From the NCBI RefSeq assembly GCF_001653515.1, contig NZ_LYOY01000001.1:248001-312000 (forward strand): DNA of 64,000 bases, read 5' to 3'. This DNA is from Streptomyces sp. ERV7. GTDB lineage: Bacteria; Actinomycetota; Actinomycetes; Streptomycetales; Streptomycetaceae. The notes under the pieces are model-generated. The model was given only the letters and a program-made list of their open reading frames with translations, did not search any database and was not told the origin of the DNA. The first letter of the stretch is position 1; every line of letters starts with the position of its first letter. Shown here in pieces: positions 46,279-54,971 of the stretch. The translations under genes and the position numbers were made by a program.

Positions 46279-49209
46279 GTGACTGTCCCTGCCGTCCCAC
46301 CGGCGATACCGGGTGACGGCCCCCCTACGGAGCACACCCACGCCGTATGCGTCCGGCTGCCTGCGACCACGGACACCACCGTGCTGCCCACTGCCTGGCG
46401 GGAAGCTGTGCAAAAGGCACTGCCGGGCAGAGGTGGCCACGCCATGCGCCAAGTGGACATAGCTGCCGATGCCGAATCCCACACCGGGCTGCGCTGTCGC
46501 AACGAGGAGTTGTATCGGCCACTTCCAACGGGCTCGATGGTGGACGGTGTGCTGCTCCGCTATGCCGACGGCCCCACAGATATGGTCCTGATTGCCTGCC
46601 GGGCCGTGCTGGACGCGCCCTCGCTACGTGCCCTGGCCGACGCCACCACCGGTGTCGTGGCACCCGAAGCTCTGGAGCCCGCACCTGCGCAGCGAGTGCT
46701 GCGCACACCTACCTGCTCGGCCGTCCGAGGGCGGCGGGATTTCGCGGCAGGCTTCGGAAGCGGGCAATGGGCGGCATCGAACCCAGCCGCGACTGACCGC
46801 ACCGGCGTCATCCGTACCTCTCTGAAGGGCGAATCCCGCGATGTCCTTGCGCCGCTGGCCGTGGCCGCCGGCATCGCGCTGGGCCGGTACGAGGATCAGC
46901 GGCACCCCGTTATCGGCGCCGTACCTGGCGCAGCCCCCCGTCAGCGGTACTCCCTGGGCGGGGCGGATTTTGCCATGCTCCTGGACTTCGACCTGGATGC
47001 TGCCACCGACACGGCCGAGCTGATCGTCGAGGCCCGCCACCGTTTGGCCGCCCCGGACGACCACTGGGATCCCACCCGCTTCCGGACTGCGGCCGAGGCA
47101 GACGTCGGCCGGGTAATGGTGGGGTTCCTCCCTGAAGCCCGGACCGGTGAACTGCCTTGCCAGACGGCCCCTTTCCCGCTCACTCTCGTACCTCGGCGAC
47201 ATTCCGACGATTCGCTCGAACTGGAGGCCCACTACCGGCTGCGTGATGTGGACCCAGACACGGCTGAGCGGTTCGTCCGACATGCCGCACACGTTTACGA
47301 GCAAATCACTCAGACCACCGGGTCGCCGACACCGGACGACGTCGAGCTACTCGACTCGGACGAGCGGCGGGCCGTGGTGGCCGCTGGCGGGAGCCGTGCG
47401 TCCGCCCTCTCAATCGCCGAGCGCATCGACACGATGTTCGCCGCCCAGGCTGCTGAACGCCCCGACGCCGTAGCCCTACGCAGTGAGGGCCGCTCACTGA
47501 CCTATGCGCAGCTGCAAGAACGCGCCCGCCGCTGCGCCGCCGGGTTGCGGGCGCTGGGCGTCGTACCTGGCGACCGCGTGGGACTGCTGCTTGGCAGATC
47601 GCCAGATCTGATCGTCACCATCTTGGCAGTGCTCCAGGCTGACGCCGTTTACGTGCCGATGGATCCGGCCTATCCGGCCGACCGACTCGCGCACACTATG
47701 GCGGATGCGGGTGTCCGGGTCGTTGTGTCCGACCGCGACGACGGCCCCGATGTCCCGGGCATACCTGTCGTTCGCCCTGCGGAAATCACCGCACAGGTGC
47801 CCTCGGCGAGCCTTCCCGCACCGCGGGGCGGCGCCGATTCGCCTGCTTACGTCATCTACACTTCCGGCTCCACCGGCCAGCCCAAGGGCGTAGTGGTCCC
47901 GCACCGCGGCGTGGTGTCCCTGATCGCCGCGACCCAGGAGGACTTCGCCCTGTCGCCGGACGACGTGTGGACGCTCTTCCACTCCAGTGCCTTCGACTTC
48001 TCGGTCTGGGAGATCTGGGGGGCTCTGCTCACTGGCGGAACCCTCGTCGTGGTGCCGTACTGGGTATCGCGCTCGCCCGAGGAGTTCCACCGCTTGCTGG
48101 TCGACGAAAGGGCCACGGTGGTCAGCCAGACCCCCACCGCCTTCATGCAGTTGGCGGAGGCGGACCGTTGGCTCGGCGGTGCGGACCTCGCGCTGCGCCT
48201 GGTCATCTTCGGAGGTGAACCGCTGGACGCCCGGTCGCTGGGCGGATGGCTCGACCGCCACCCAGCAGCCGAGTGCCGTCTGGTGAACATGTACGGCATC
48301 ACCGAGACGACCGTCCACGTCACCGCCCACACCCTCACCCGGCACGACGTCCAGAACGGCACCCGGTCGGTGGGCCGCGTGCTTCCCGGCTGGCGGGTGT
48401 ACGTACTGGACAAGCGGCTGCGGCCCGTCCCCTTCGGTGCGCCAGGAGAGATCTACGTCGCGGGTGCGGGGGTGGCCCTGGAATACCTGGACCGCCCTCA
48501 ACTCACCCGCGACCGCTTTCTGCCCGATCCCTGGGCGGGCGGACTGATGTACCGCAGTGGCGACCGGGGGCGGCTGCGTCCTGACGGCGTCCTCGAGCAC
48601 CTTGGCCGACTGGACGACCAGGTGAAACTTCGGGGTTTCCGCATCGAACCGGACGAAATCAGTGCCGCGCTACTGGCCGACCCTGCCGTCGTCTCGGCTG
48701 CCGTAGTACTCGAAGAAACCATCCCCCGCGACCCCGCCGGCCGCCAGATCGCTGCCTACGTAGTGTTGTCGAGGGGAGAGGCGAGTGATGTCCGCCGACG
48801 GCTGGCCGCCGTACTGCCGGAGTTCATGGTGCCGGCCAGCGTAACTGCCCTTGACGCCCTCCCTCTCACACTCAACGGCAAGCTCGATCGCAAGCGGCTC
48901 CCCTTCACAGCCGCCCAGCGGGCGGAGTCTGGTGGGCGCGGCCGGGCCGCGGCAGACGGAGGATGGCTGCTCCGTGACCTTCTGACCGTCTGGGAGGACG
49001 TACTGCAGGTACCGATCGGGCCACACGACAACTTCTTCGAGACCGGCGCGAACTCACTGCACGTCATGCGCGTCTCGACCGCGCTGCGCGAACGGGGCCT
49101 GCCCACCGTCCCTCTACGGCAGTTGTACCTCCACCCGACGGCAAGCCGGTTGGCCCGGTTCTTGGACAGCGGCTATGGGCACCACGAAAGCGAGGCCGGG
49201 CAGTCATGA
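46279..49209 (+). CDS. NRPS: degenerate C, adenylation, carrier (Thr-like code)
   Basis: A 976-residue NRPS. Residues about 1-370 resemble a condensation fold but have no HHxxxDG (the site reads LIACRAVLDAPSL), so that part is probably inactive or structural. The A domain spans about 395-890 with VIYTSGSTGQPKGVVVPHRG, MYGITETTVHVT, LMYRSGDRGRLRPDG, VKLRGFRIEPDEI and LNGKLDR. Specificity positions read by eye give D-F-W-S-I-G-M-V-H-K, one change from the threonine code D-F-W-N-I-G-M-V-H-K. The carrier domain is at about 910-970 with NFFETGANSLHVMRV. GTG at 46279 has GGAG upstream. It probably activates Thr or a close analogue. Confidence 0.93.
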   Translation: MTVPAVPPAIPGDGPPTEHTHAVCVRLPATTDTTVLPTAWREAVQKALPGRGGHAMRQVDIAADAESHTGLRCRNEELYRPLPTGSMVDGVLLRYADGPTDMVLIACRAVLDAPSLRALADATTGVVAPEALEPAPAQRVLRTPTCSAVRGRRDFAAGFGSGQWAASNPAATDRTGVIRTSLKGESRDVLAPLAVAAGIALGRYEDQRHPVIGAVPGAAPRQRYSLGGADFAMLLDFDLDAATDTAELIVEARHRLAAPDDHWDPTRFRTAAEADVGRVMVGFLPEARTGELPCQTAPFPLTLVPRRHSDDSLELEAHYRLRDVDPDTAERFVRHAAHVYEQITQTTGSPTPDDVELLDSDERRAVVAAGGSRASALSIAERIDTMFAAQAAERPDAVALRSEGRSLTYAQLQERARRCAAGLRALGVVPGDRVGLLLGRSPDLIVTILAVLQADAVYVPMDPAYPADRLAHTMADAGVRVVVSDRDDGPDVPGIPVVRPAEITAQVPSASLPAPRGGADSPAYVIYTSGSTGQPKGVVVPHRGVVSLIAATQEDFALSPDDVWTLFHSSAFDFSVWEIWGALLTGGTLVVVPYWVSRSPEEFHRLLVDERATVVSQTPTAFMQLAEADRWLGGADLALRLVIFGGEPLDARSLGGWLDRHPAAECRLVNMYGITETTVHVTAHTLTRHDVQNGTRSVGRVLPGWRVYVLDKRLRPVPFGAPGEIYVAGAGVALEYLDRPQLTRDRFLPDPWAGGLMYRSGDRGRLRPDGVLEHLGRLDDQVKLRGFRIEPDEISAALLADPAVVSAAVVLEETIPRDPAGRQIAAYVVLSRGEASDVRRRLAAVLPEFMVPASVTALDALPLTLNGKLDRKRLPFTAAQRAESGGRGRAAADGGWLLRDLLTVWEDVLQVPIGPHDNFFETGANSLHVMRVSTALRERGLPTVPLRQLYLHPTASRLARFLDSGYGHHESEAGQS

Positions 49210-50183
49210 CCACCCCCACCGGACAGCACATGCCCAGCGCCAACACGGCGCACGGCAACGGGTTCGCCTACCTCGACCTGGACCACGCCCTGGGCATCAT
49301 CGACCGGCAGCTCAGCCGACTCGGCGGGACGCGCACCGGGACCCCCATCACCGTCAAGTGCTGGAGTGTGTCTCTGGTCCTTGAAGTCCCGACCGACCGG
49401 GGGCCTCTGTGGTTCAAAGCAGTGCCACCACTGTTCGCCCATGAGGGACGCGTAACGCACTGGATCTCGCATCTGCTCCCCGGACTCGTACCGGAGGTCG
49501 TTGCCTTCGGACCCGGCTGGTTGCTCACCACCCCGCTCCCGGCTGAGCTCGGGAACCCGATCGGCCACCCCCTGGACGCCGTGGCCGACCTCCAGCTGGC
49601 GACCGTCGGCCAGGAGGACGAGATCCTGGCTCTTGGCTGCCCCGACCGCAGGCTTCCAGTGCTGCTTGCCGACATCACGGGACTCGTGCGGCGAACCGAC
49701 CTGCTGCCAGTCACCGACCGCCATGAACTGGCCGCACAACTGGGGTTGCTGGATCGGCTCTGCCAGGCCATCGACAGGCGCGCCATGCCCGCTACGCTGA
49801 TACATGGTGACGTCAATGGGGAGAACTCCCGCTGGACAGCCCACGGCTGGATGCACATCGACTGGACGGACGCCTGCCTAGCCCATCCATGCGTTGACCT
49901 CGCCCAACCACTCCTGGGCGCCGACGACCGGCTGAGCCGTACCGTCGAAGCAGACTTCTACCAGGCTTGGGCCACACGCGTGCCGCCGCACGACCTAGCG
50001 GTCGTCCGCGCCGCCTCGCCGATCCTGGGCGCCGCTCACCAGGTAGGAACATACCTTCGGATCATCGACGAGGTGGGCCCGGCCGACGACCACGCGCTGA
50101 TGCTGCGGCTCTGGGCGCGCAGACTCACGGCCGCCTTGGCAGCCTCGCAAACCGATCGCATTCTGCAAGGAGAGATCCGATGA
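49206..50183 (+). CDS. APH-fold phosphotransferase (second copy)
   Basis: A 325-residue kinase of the aminoglycoside phosphotransferase fold: catalytic loop PATLIHGDVNGENSRW (HGD and Asn) and metal-binding WMHIDWTDACLAHPCVDLAQ. It is only distantly similar to the other APH-fold protein of the cluster. Its ATGA overlap with the NRPS gene and position right before two exporters favour self-resistance by product phosphorylation, with export. An inosamine kinase role is equally possible for either copy. Confidence 0.87.
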   Translation: MTTPTGQHMPSANTAHGNGFAYLDLDHALGIIDRQLSRLGGTRTGTPITVKCWSVSLVLEVPTDRGPLWFKAVPPLFAHEGRVTHWISHLLPGLVPEVVAFGPGWLLTTPLPAELGNPIGHPLDAVADLQLATVGQEDEILALGCPDRRLPVLLADITGLVRRTDLLPVTDRHELAAQLGLLDRLCQAIDRRAMPATLIHGDVNGENSRWTAHGWMHIDWTDACLAHPCVDLAQPLLGADDRLSRTVEADFYQAWATRVPPHDLAVVRAASPILGAAHQVGTYLRIIDEVGPADDHALMLRLWARRLTAALAASQTDRILQGEIR

Positions 50184-52051
50184 CTCCGGCACGCACTCCC
50201 GGCAACGGGGTGCTCCTGCTACGCGCCCTGAGGACGGCGGGCCTGCCGGTCGTGCTCGCGCTCACCGTCCTGCTCGTTGTCGACGCCGTGGTACCGGCGG
50301 CCGTAGCCCTCGGCGTCGGCACAATCGTGGACCGTCTGGACACGACGAACATCGATGAGCTGACCTCCGCCGTCGCACTGCCTCTGGCCGCCTACGGCGC
50401 GACGCTCTTCGTCGGCTATGTGGCGGAGGTTTTCCTCAAACCCCTGGAGTTCGTCGCCGCAGCGCGCATCGACGGCCGCCACCGGGCTGAGATCATGCGT
50501 CTGACTACGGGGCACCCCTCGATCGCGCCGCTGGAGACCCCCAGTGTCCAGGCGCTGATCCGTGAGGCCGGGGCGGAACCGGACCATGGTGTGACCCCGC
50601 CTTCCCAGGGAGCTCTCACACAACTGCGCTGGCTCACCCGGCTGATCGGCGCAGCGGCAGCGGCGGCCGTCCTGGCCCGGTACAGCTGGTGGCTCGCCCC
50701 GACGCTCCTGATCCCTGCGGCGGCCGGCCTGTACATCCGCAGTCGACAGTACTTTGCGGCGATCCGCGCGCTCGGAGCTGCGCTCCAAGAGGAACTGCAC
50801 GCTGATGTGTGGCGCAGCGCGGCGACTTCCGCTGCCGAGGGCAAGGACGTGCGCGTCTTCGGTTTCGCCGACTGGATGGTGGAGCGTATGCAAAGCCACA
50901 TCCACAAGGGCAATGCGCCCTTCTGGGGGCATGTGATTCGGGTGGCGCGGCAGTCCTGGCTGCAGTTCGGCCTCGCCCTCATCGGTCTGCTGCCCGTCTA
51001 TGTCGCGGTCACCTACGACGCGGCCCACGGCCGAACCCCCATCGATGTACAGACCGCCGTGCTGGTCGCCGCCTGGTCGCTGTTCCAGGCACTGGGCACT
51101 GGCGAGGAGGTGTACCGAATGGTCAGCGCCGGCCGTGTGCTGCGCGCCAGGGAGGAATTGCGGGACCACATGGCTCTTCCCGAACCGCAGAAGCCTACGC
51201 CGGTTGACCTCCCGCCAGCGGCGAACGTGTACGCCAATCCGCCTCATGTCCGATTCGAGAACGTCTCATTCACGTATCCAGGGACCGACCGAAGGATCCT
51301 CGACCGGCTCGATCTTGAGATTCACCCCGGCGAGTTGCTCGCCGTAGTCGGCCTGAACGGCGCGGGGAAGTCCACCCTGATCAAACTGCTGGCAGGTCTG
51401 TACGAACCCGACTCTGGCCGCATCACCGCCGATGACACGGAGGTGCGGACTTTGGGCTGGGAGGCCTGGCGCACCCACGTCTCTGTGGTCTTCCAGGACT
51501 TCGTCCGCTACGAACTACCGGCGGCCGACAATGTCGCCCTTGGCCAGGCGAGCGAGCCAGCCGACCTGGCCGCAGTGCAGGCCGCCGCGACGGAAGCAGG
51601 ATTCGACGACGTCCTGGAGCGGTTGCCCGACGGCTGGGACACCCCTTTGGCGCGCAGCCGCACCGGAGGAGTCGACCTATCAGGCGGCCAGTGGCAGCAG
51701 GTCGTCCTTGCCCGGGCGCTGTACTCAGTGCGCAAGGGCGCACGATTGCTTGTTCTCGACGAACCGACTGCTCACCTCGATGTACGGACCGAGTTCGACG
51801 TCTTTCATCGACTCGCCCAGCACCGCGGCAACACCAGTGTCGTACTGATCTCGCACCGTCTGTCGACCGTGCGGCAGGCCGACCGGATCGTCCTGCTCGA
51901 CGGAGGCCGCATCACCGAGACCGGCACTCACGATGAGCTGATCGCCCTAGGCGGCGCCTACGCGGACTTGTTCGCTATCCAGTCCGAACGCTTTCAGCAG
52001 GATCTCGACGATTCTGCAGACGGCCTGCCCACCGAAGGGAGCCTGCTGTGA
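50180..52051 (+). CDS. ABC exporter half-transporter (permease-ATPase)
   Basis: A 623-residue type IV ABC exporter half. An N-terminal membrane domain of about 330 residues has hydrophobic spans (VLALTVLLVVDAVVPAAVAL and others). The ATPase has Walker A GLNGAGKSTLIKLLAGL (about residue 390), signature DLSGGQWQQVVLARAL and Walker B LLVLDEPTAHLD. It forms a likely heterodimer with the next gene (GTGA overlap). As the cluster's exporter it probably moves the product, perhaps in phosphorylated form. ATG at 50180 overlaps the kinase stop. Confidence 0.93.
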   Translation: MTPARTPGNGVLLLRALRTAGLPVVLALTVLLVVDAVVPAAVALGVGTIVDRLDTTNIDELTSAVALPLAAYGATLFVGYVAEVFLKPLEFVAAARIDGRHRAEIMRLTTGHPSIAPLETPSVQALIREAGAEPDHGVTPPSQGALTQLRWLTRLIGAAAAAAVLARYSWWLAPTLLIPAAAGLYIRSRQYFAAIRALGAALQEELHADVWRSAATSAAEGKDVRVFGFADWMVERMQSHIHKGNAPFWGHVIRVARQSWLQFGLALIGLLPVYVAVTYDAAHGRTPIDVQTAVLVAAWSLFQALGTGEEVYRMVSAGRVLRAREELRDHMALPEPQKPTPVDLPPAANVYANPPHVRFENVSFTYPGTDRRILDRLDLEIHPGELLAVVGLNGAGKSTLIKLLAGLYEPDSGRITADDTEVRTLGWEAWRTHVSVVFQDFVRYELPAADNVALGQASEPADLAAVQAAATEAGFDDVLERLPDGWDTPLARSRTGGVDLSGGQWQQVVLARALYSVRKGARLLVLDEPTAHLDVRTEFDVFHRLAQHRGNTSVVLISHRLSTVRQADRIVLLDGGRITETGTHDELIALGGAYADLFAIQSERFQQDLDDSADGLPTEGSLL

Positions 52052-53838
52052 GGCGCTACATCGCCTTGTGGGCCGAGCTGTTTCGTATGTCCTGGCGCCG
52101 CGTCCCCGGTCTGACCGCCGGCGCGCTGGCAGCACTGGCCGGTCAGGTGGTCACCGTCGCAGCCACGGCCCTCACGCTGCGGGCAGTGGTGAACGCCACC
52201 TCCCGGGGCGCGGTAACTGCGGCGGTGCTGTCAGCGATCGGCGCGGCGGTGGCCTACGCCCTGATGCTGGTGGTGCAGGAACTCACCGACAGCCTGATAC
52301 TGACGGCCTCAGACCAAGTCGGAAGACTCGAAGTCCATCCCTGGGTCCACCGGGAGCTCGCGACACTGGACGGCTTGGAGCACCTGGAACGTACGGACTA
52401 CCTGGACCGCGTCACCGTGGTGCGTAAGGCGGGCGGCCGCCTCGTCGGCGGCATGTGGAGCGCCCTGCGCTCGGTGTCCAGCCTGCTGCGTTTGGTCGTC
52501 ACCCTCCTGCTGCTGGGCAGCATCAGCCCGTGGCTCCTGTTGCTCCTGCCAGCCGCAGCGATACCCGTGGTGTGCGACCGCCGGGGGCTGAGGGCTATCA
52601 CGCACGCGGAGCTGGCCACGGCCGAGCCGTACCGCCTGCAGCAGCATCTATTCGACCTGGCTACGCGACCGGCTAGCGGGAAGGAGATCCGGGTGTCCGG
52701 CGCCGCCAGTGACATCGTCCGCCGACAGGCGGCCGCCTGGGACTCGGCTATGCGCCGGCGGCTCAACGCCCAGGTGGTGGCAGCAGCCTGGAAGCTCGCG
52801 GGCTGGACGCTCTTCACCGCCGCCTTCATCGGCGGCCTCGTCCTCGTCGTCCACCGAACGGCCCAGGGACACGGCACCGTCGGGGATCTCGTACTCCTGG
52901 TGACCGTCGCAGCGACCTTCCGGCAGACGGTCCAGTCCGCGGTGGACAGCACCACCACTGCGGCCGGAGCGGGCCAGTACATCGAACCGTTCCTGTGGCT
53001 GCGTGAGTACGCCGCCCAGCACTCCGCCGGCCGTTCGCCCCGCGAACCCGCGCCGCGACTGACCCGTGGCATCGAGCTGGAGAACGTCTCCTACACCTAT
53101 CCGGGAACGGACCGCCAAGCACTTACTAACATCAGCGTGACGCTACCGGCCGGATCCATTGTGGCCATCGTGGGCGAATACGGCTCCGGCAAGACAACGC
53201 TGGTGAAGATGCTCTGCAAGTTCTACGGACCGGACGGGGGCCACATACTCGTCGACGGCGAGAACCTGGACAAGATCGACACAGCGGCCTGGCGCGCCCG
53301 TTCCACGGCAGCGTTCCAGGACTTCGGACGATTCCACACCACCCTCGCCAACACCGTGGGCTTGGGCGACCTAGCCCACCTGGAAGACCGGGACCGCATC
53401 GCGGACGCTCTGCGTGAAGCAGCGGCAGACGACATTCTCGAGCAGCTGCCAGCAGGCCTGGACACCCTGCTGGGCCGGGAGCTCGGTGGAACGGATCTGT
53501 CCGAAGGGCAGTGGCAGCGCTCCGCGCTGGCCCGGGCCTCGATGCGGACCGACCCGCTACTGTTCATCCTCGACGAACCGACGGCATCCCTCGACGCACC
53601 CAGCGAACAGGCAATCTTCCAGCGCTACATGAAGCGCGCTCGCGATCTCGCGACTCGCACCGGTGCCATCACAGTGATCGTCTCGCACCGATTCTCCACC
53701 GTCACAGGCGCCGACCTCATCCTGGTACTGGAAAAAGGCCACCTGAGCGAACGCGGCACTCACGCCGAGCTCATGGACATAGGAGGCCGTTACGCGGAGC
53801 TGTACGGCATCCAAGCTCATGCCTATCGGGCTTCGTAG
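52048..53838 (+). CDS. ABC exporter half-transporter (partner)
   Basis: A 596-residue partner of the preceding half-transporter. The membrane domain is at residues about 15-320. The ATPase has Walker A GEYGSGKTTLVKMLCKF (about residue 377), a variant signature DLSEGQWQRSALARAS and Walker B LLFILDEPTASLD. The non-identical signature (LSEGQ) next to the canonical LSGGQ of the partner is typical of heterodimeric exporters. GTG at 52048 overlaps the preceding stop. Last gene of the long plus-strand operon; a hairpin follows. Confidence 0.92.
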   Translation: MRRYIALWAELFRMSWRRVPGLTAGALAALAGQVVTVAATALTLRAVVNATSRGAVTAAVLSAIGAAVAYALMLVVQELTDSLILTASDQVGRLEVHPWVHRELATLDGLEHLERTDYLDRVTVVRKAGGRLVGGMWSALRSVSSLLRLVVTLLLLGSISPWLLLLLPAAAIPVVCDRRGLRAITHAELATAEPYRLQQHLFDLATRPASGKEIRVSGAASDIVRRQAAAWDSAMRRRLNAQVVAAAWKLAGWTLFTAAFIGGLVLVVHRTAQGHGTVGDLVLLVTVAATFRQTVQSAVDSTTTAAGAGQYIEPFLWLREYAAQHSAGRSPREPAPRLTRGIELENVSYTYPGTDRQALTNISVTLPAGSIVAIVGEYGSGKTTLVKMLCKFYGPDGGHILVDGENLDKIDTAAWRARSTAAFQDFGRFHTTLANTVGLGDLAHLEDRDRIADALREAAADDILEQLPAGLDTLLGRELGGTDLSEGQWQRSALARASMRTDPLLFILDEPTASLDAPSEQAIFQRYMKRARDLATRTGAITVIVSHRFSTVTGADLILVLEKGHLSERGTHAELMDIGGRYAELYGIQAHAYRAS

Positions 53839-53969
53839 CTTTCGTGCCCCGTACTGCACAGCGCATCGTGTCGGGCTCCGAATGGCCTCGACCGTCCGGC
53901 TCGAAGTAACCGCCAGCCTCTGTGCCGCTGCGCCTTGCATCGGCACCGGCCCCGGCTAGTCGGCGTCAC

Positions 53970-54007
53970 CTCCGCTACGCCCACTACATGTAGCGGGCGT
54001 AGCGGAG
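53970..54007. terminator. Hairpin terminator at the cluster end
   Basis: A perfect 13-bp stem (53970-53982 with 53995-54007) with a 12-base loop, 130 bases after the last exporter stop. It is the likely end of the plus-strand biosynthetic operon. Confidence 0.65.
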
Positions 54008-54249
54008 TGCAACAGTCTGGTCGGGTGGGCAGAAGCGCAGGATGGTTTTGACCTGGTCGGCTGTACGCAGGGTGACGTGACACTGCTGCCACCTCGGCCT
54101 CGCCACCCAGGGTCCCCTCGGGGCGGTGACGCCAGTTGCGCTAGGGGGCGCCCGCGTTACAACTGGCGGCGGGGAGATCCCGCTACACCTGTACCAAGGC
54201 AGCCACCCTTTCCGCGTCGGCCTGCCAACCCGACAATTGCCTCGTCGGG

Positions 54250-54700
54250 GTCATGTCCCCGGCGCAGACCCAGCTGCCGGCCCTACTCGCCGTCGAACTG
54301 GACGCCCTGGCCCGCGACGGGGGACTGCGCCCCCGCTGCCCCTAGGTGCAGCCGCAAGTACGCCTGTCCGCCTTGATGGCGATCCCCGCACCCGCGGGAC
54401 CCGCGACGACGCGGATGGAAGTCAGCAGCGGCCGCCGACGCTACAGCCGCCGGCTCAATTTTCACGCCGGTGCAGGGCGTCATGCAGGGATATGGACACT
54501 GTGGTGGAAATCGGGGTCGTCCAGCTCCATGGCCAGGGCGGTCGATGCGGCAACCGACCGCTTCCGCTGCCTGCCGGTCCGACAGGCCGAGCAGGGTCTG
54601 CAGCACACGGACGGTGGCCGGCTGGGCGGGCGAGAGAGCGGGGCGTCCGTGGCATGGGCACCGGCCGGCGAAGTCCTCGTCGTGCCACAACCCGTCGGCG
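54250..54700 (-). pseudogene. IS1182-type transposase remnant
   Basis: Minus-strand pieces in two frames match the N-terminal part of IS1182-family transposases: WHDEDFAGRCPCHGRPALSP, ATVRVLQTLLGLSDRQAAEA and CRID in one frame (54690 to about 54555), then ALAMELDDPDFHHSV in another (about 54535-54490). The remaining two thirds of the gene is absent or unrecognisable. With the IS5 scrap at 23630 it brackets the biosynthetic cluster. Confidence 0.7.
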
Positions 54701-54971
54701 GTCTCTCACCCCCCCCATCACCGTCGTACCGCCTGGGTTGCTCGCCCGCGCGATCTGCACGGTCAGAGACGGGACTTGCTCAACGGAGTGGGGCGGGAGG
54801 GACAACGAGCACCTCGACAACTTCGTAGGTCGGCGGAGCTACCCGAGCATGCCCGTTGACCATGCTGCCGCACCGAGAAACCCCAAGATCGCCGACAGAG
54901 TCAAGCTCAGTGGTTAGACCGCAGCACACCATGCCTAGGCCGGCCCACCGCCGTACGGTCTCAGGCGACCT

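Larger units (their letters stand above)
53839..54971. other. Intergenic region right of the cluster
   Basis: About 1.1 kb with no intact gene. It holds the operon terminator and the transposase remnant described separately; the last 200 bases are the upstream region of the STAND gene. It reads as an insertion-scarred boundary between the biosynthetic cluster and a defence gene. Confidence 0.6.

Noticed and set aside
54383..54398. TCCCCGCACCCGCGGG, identical to the CRISPR repeat core
   Set aside because: Single 16-base match with no second copy at repeat spacing; it lies in GC-rich transposase debris and is probably chance.
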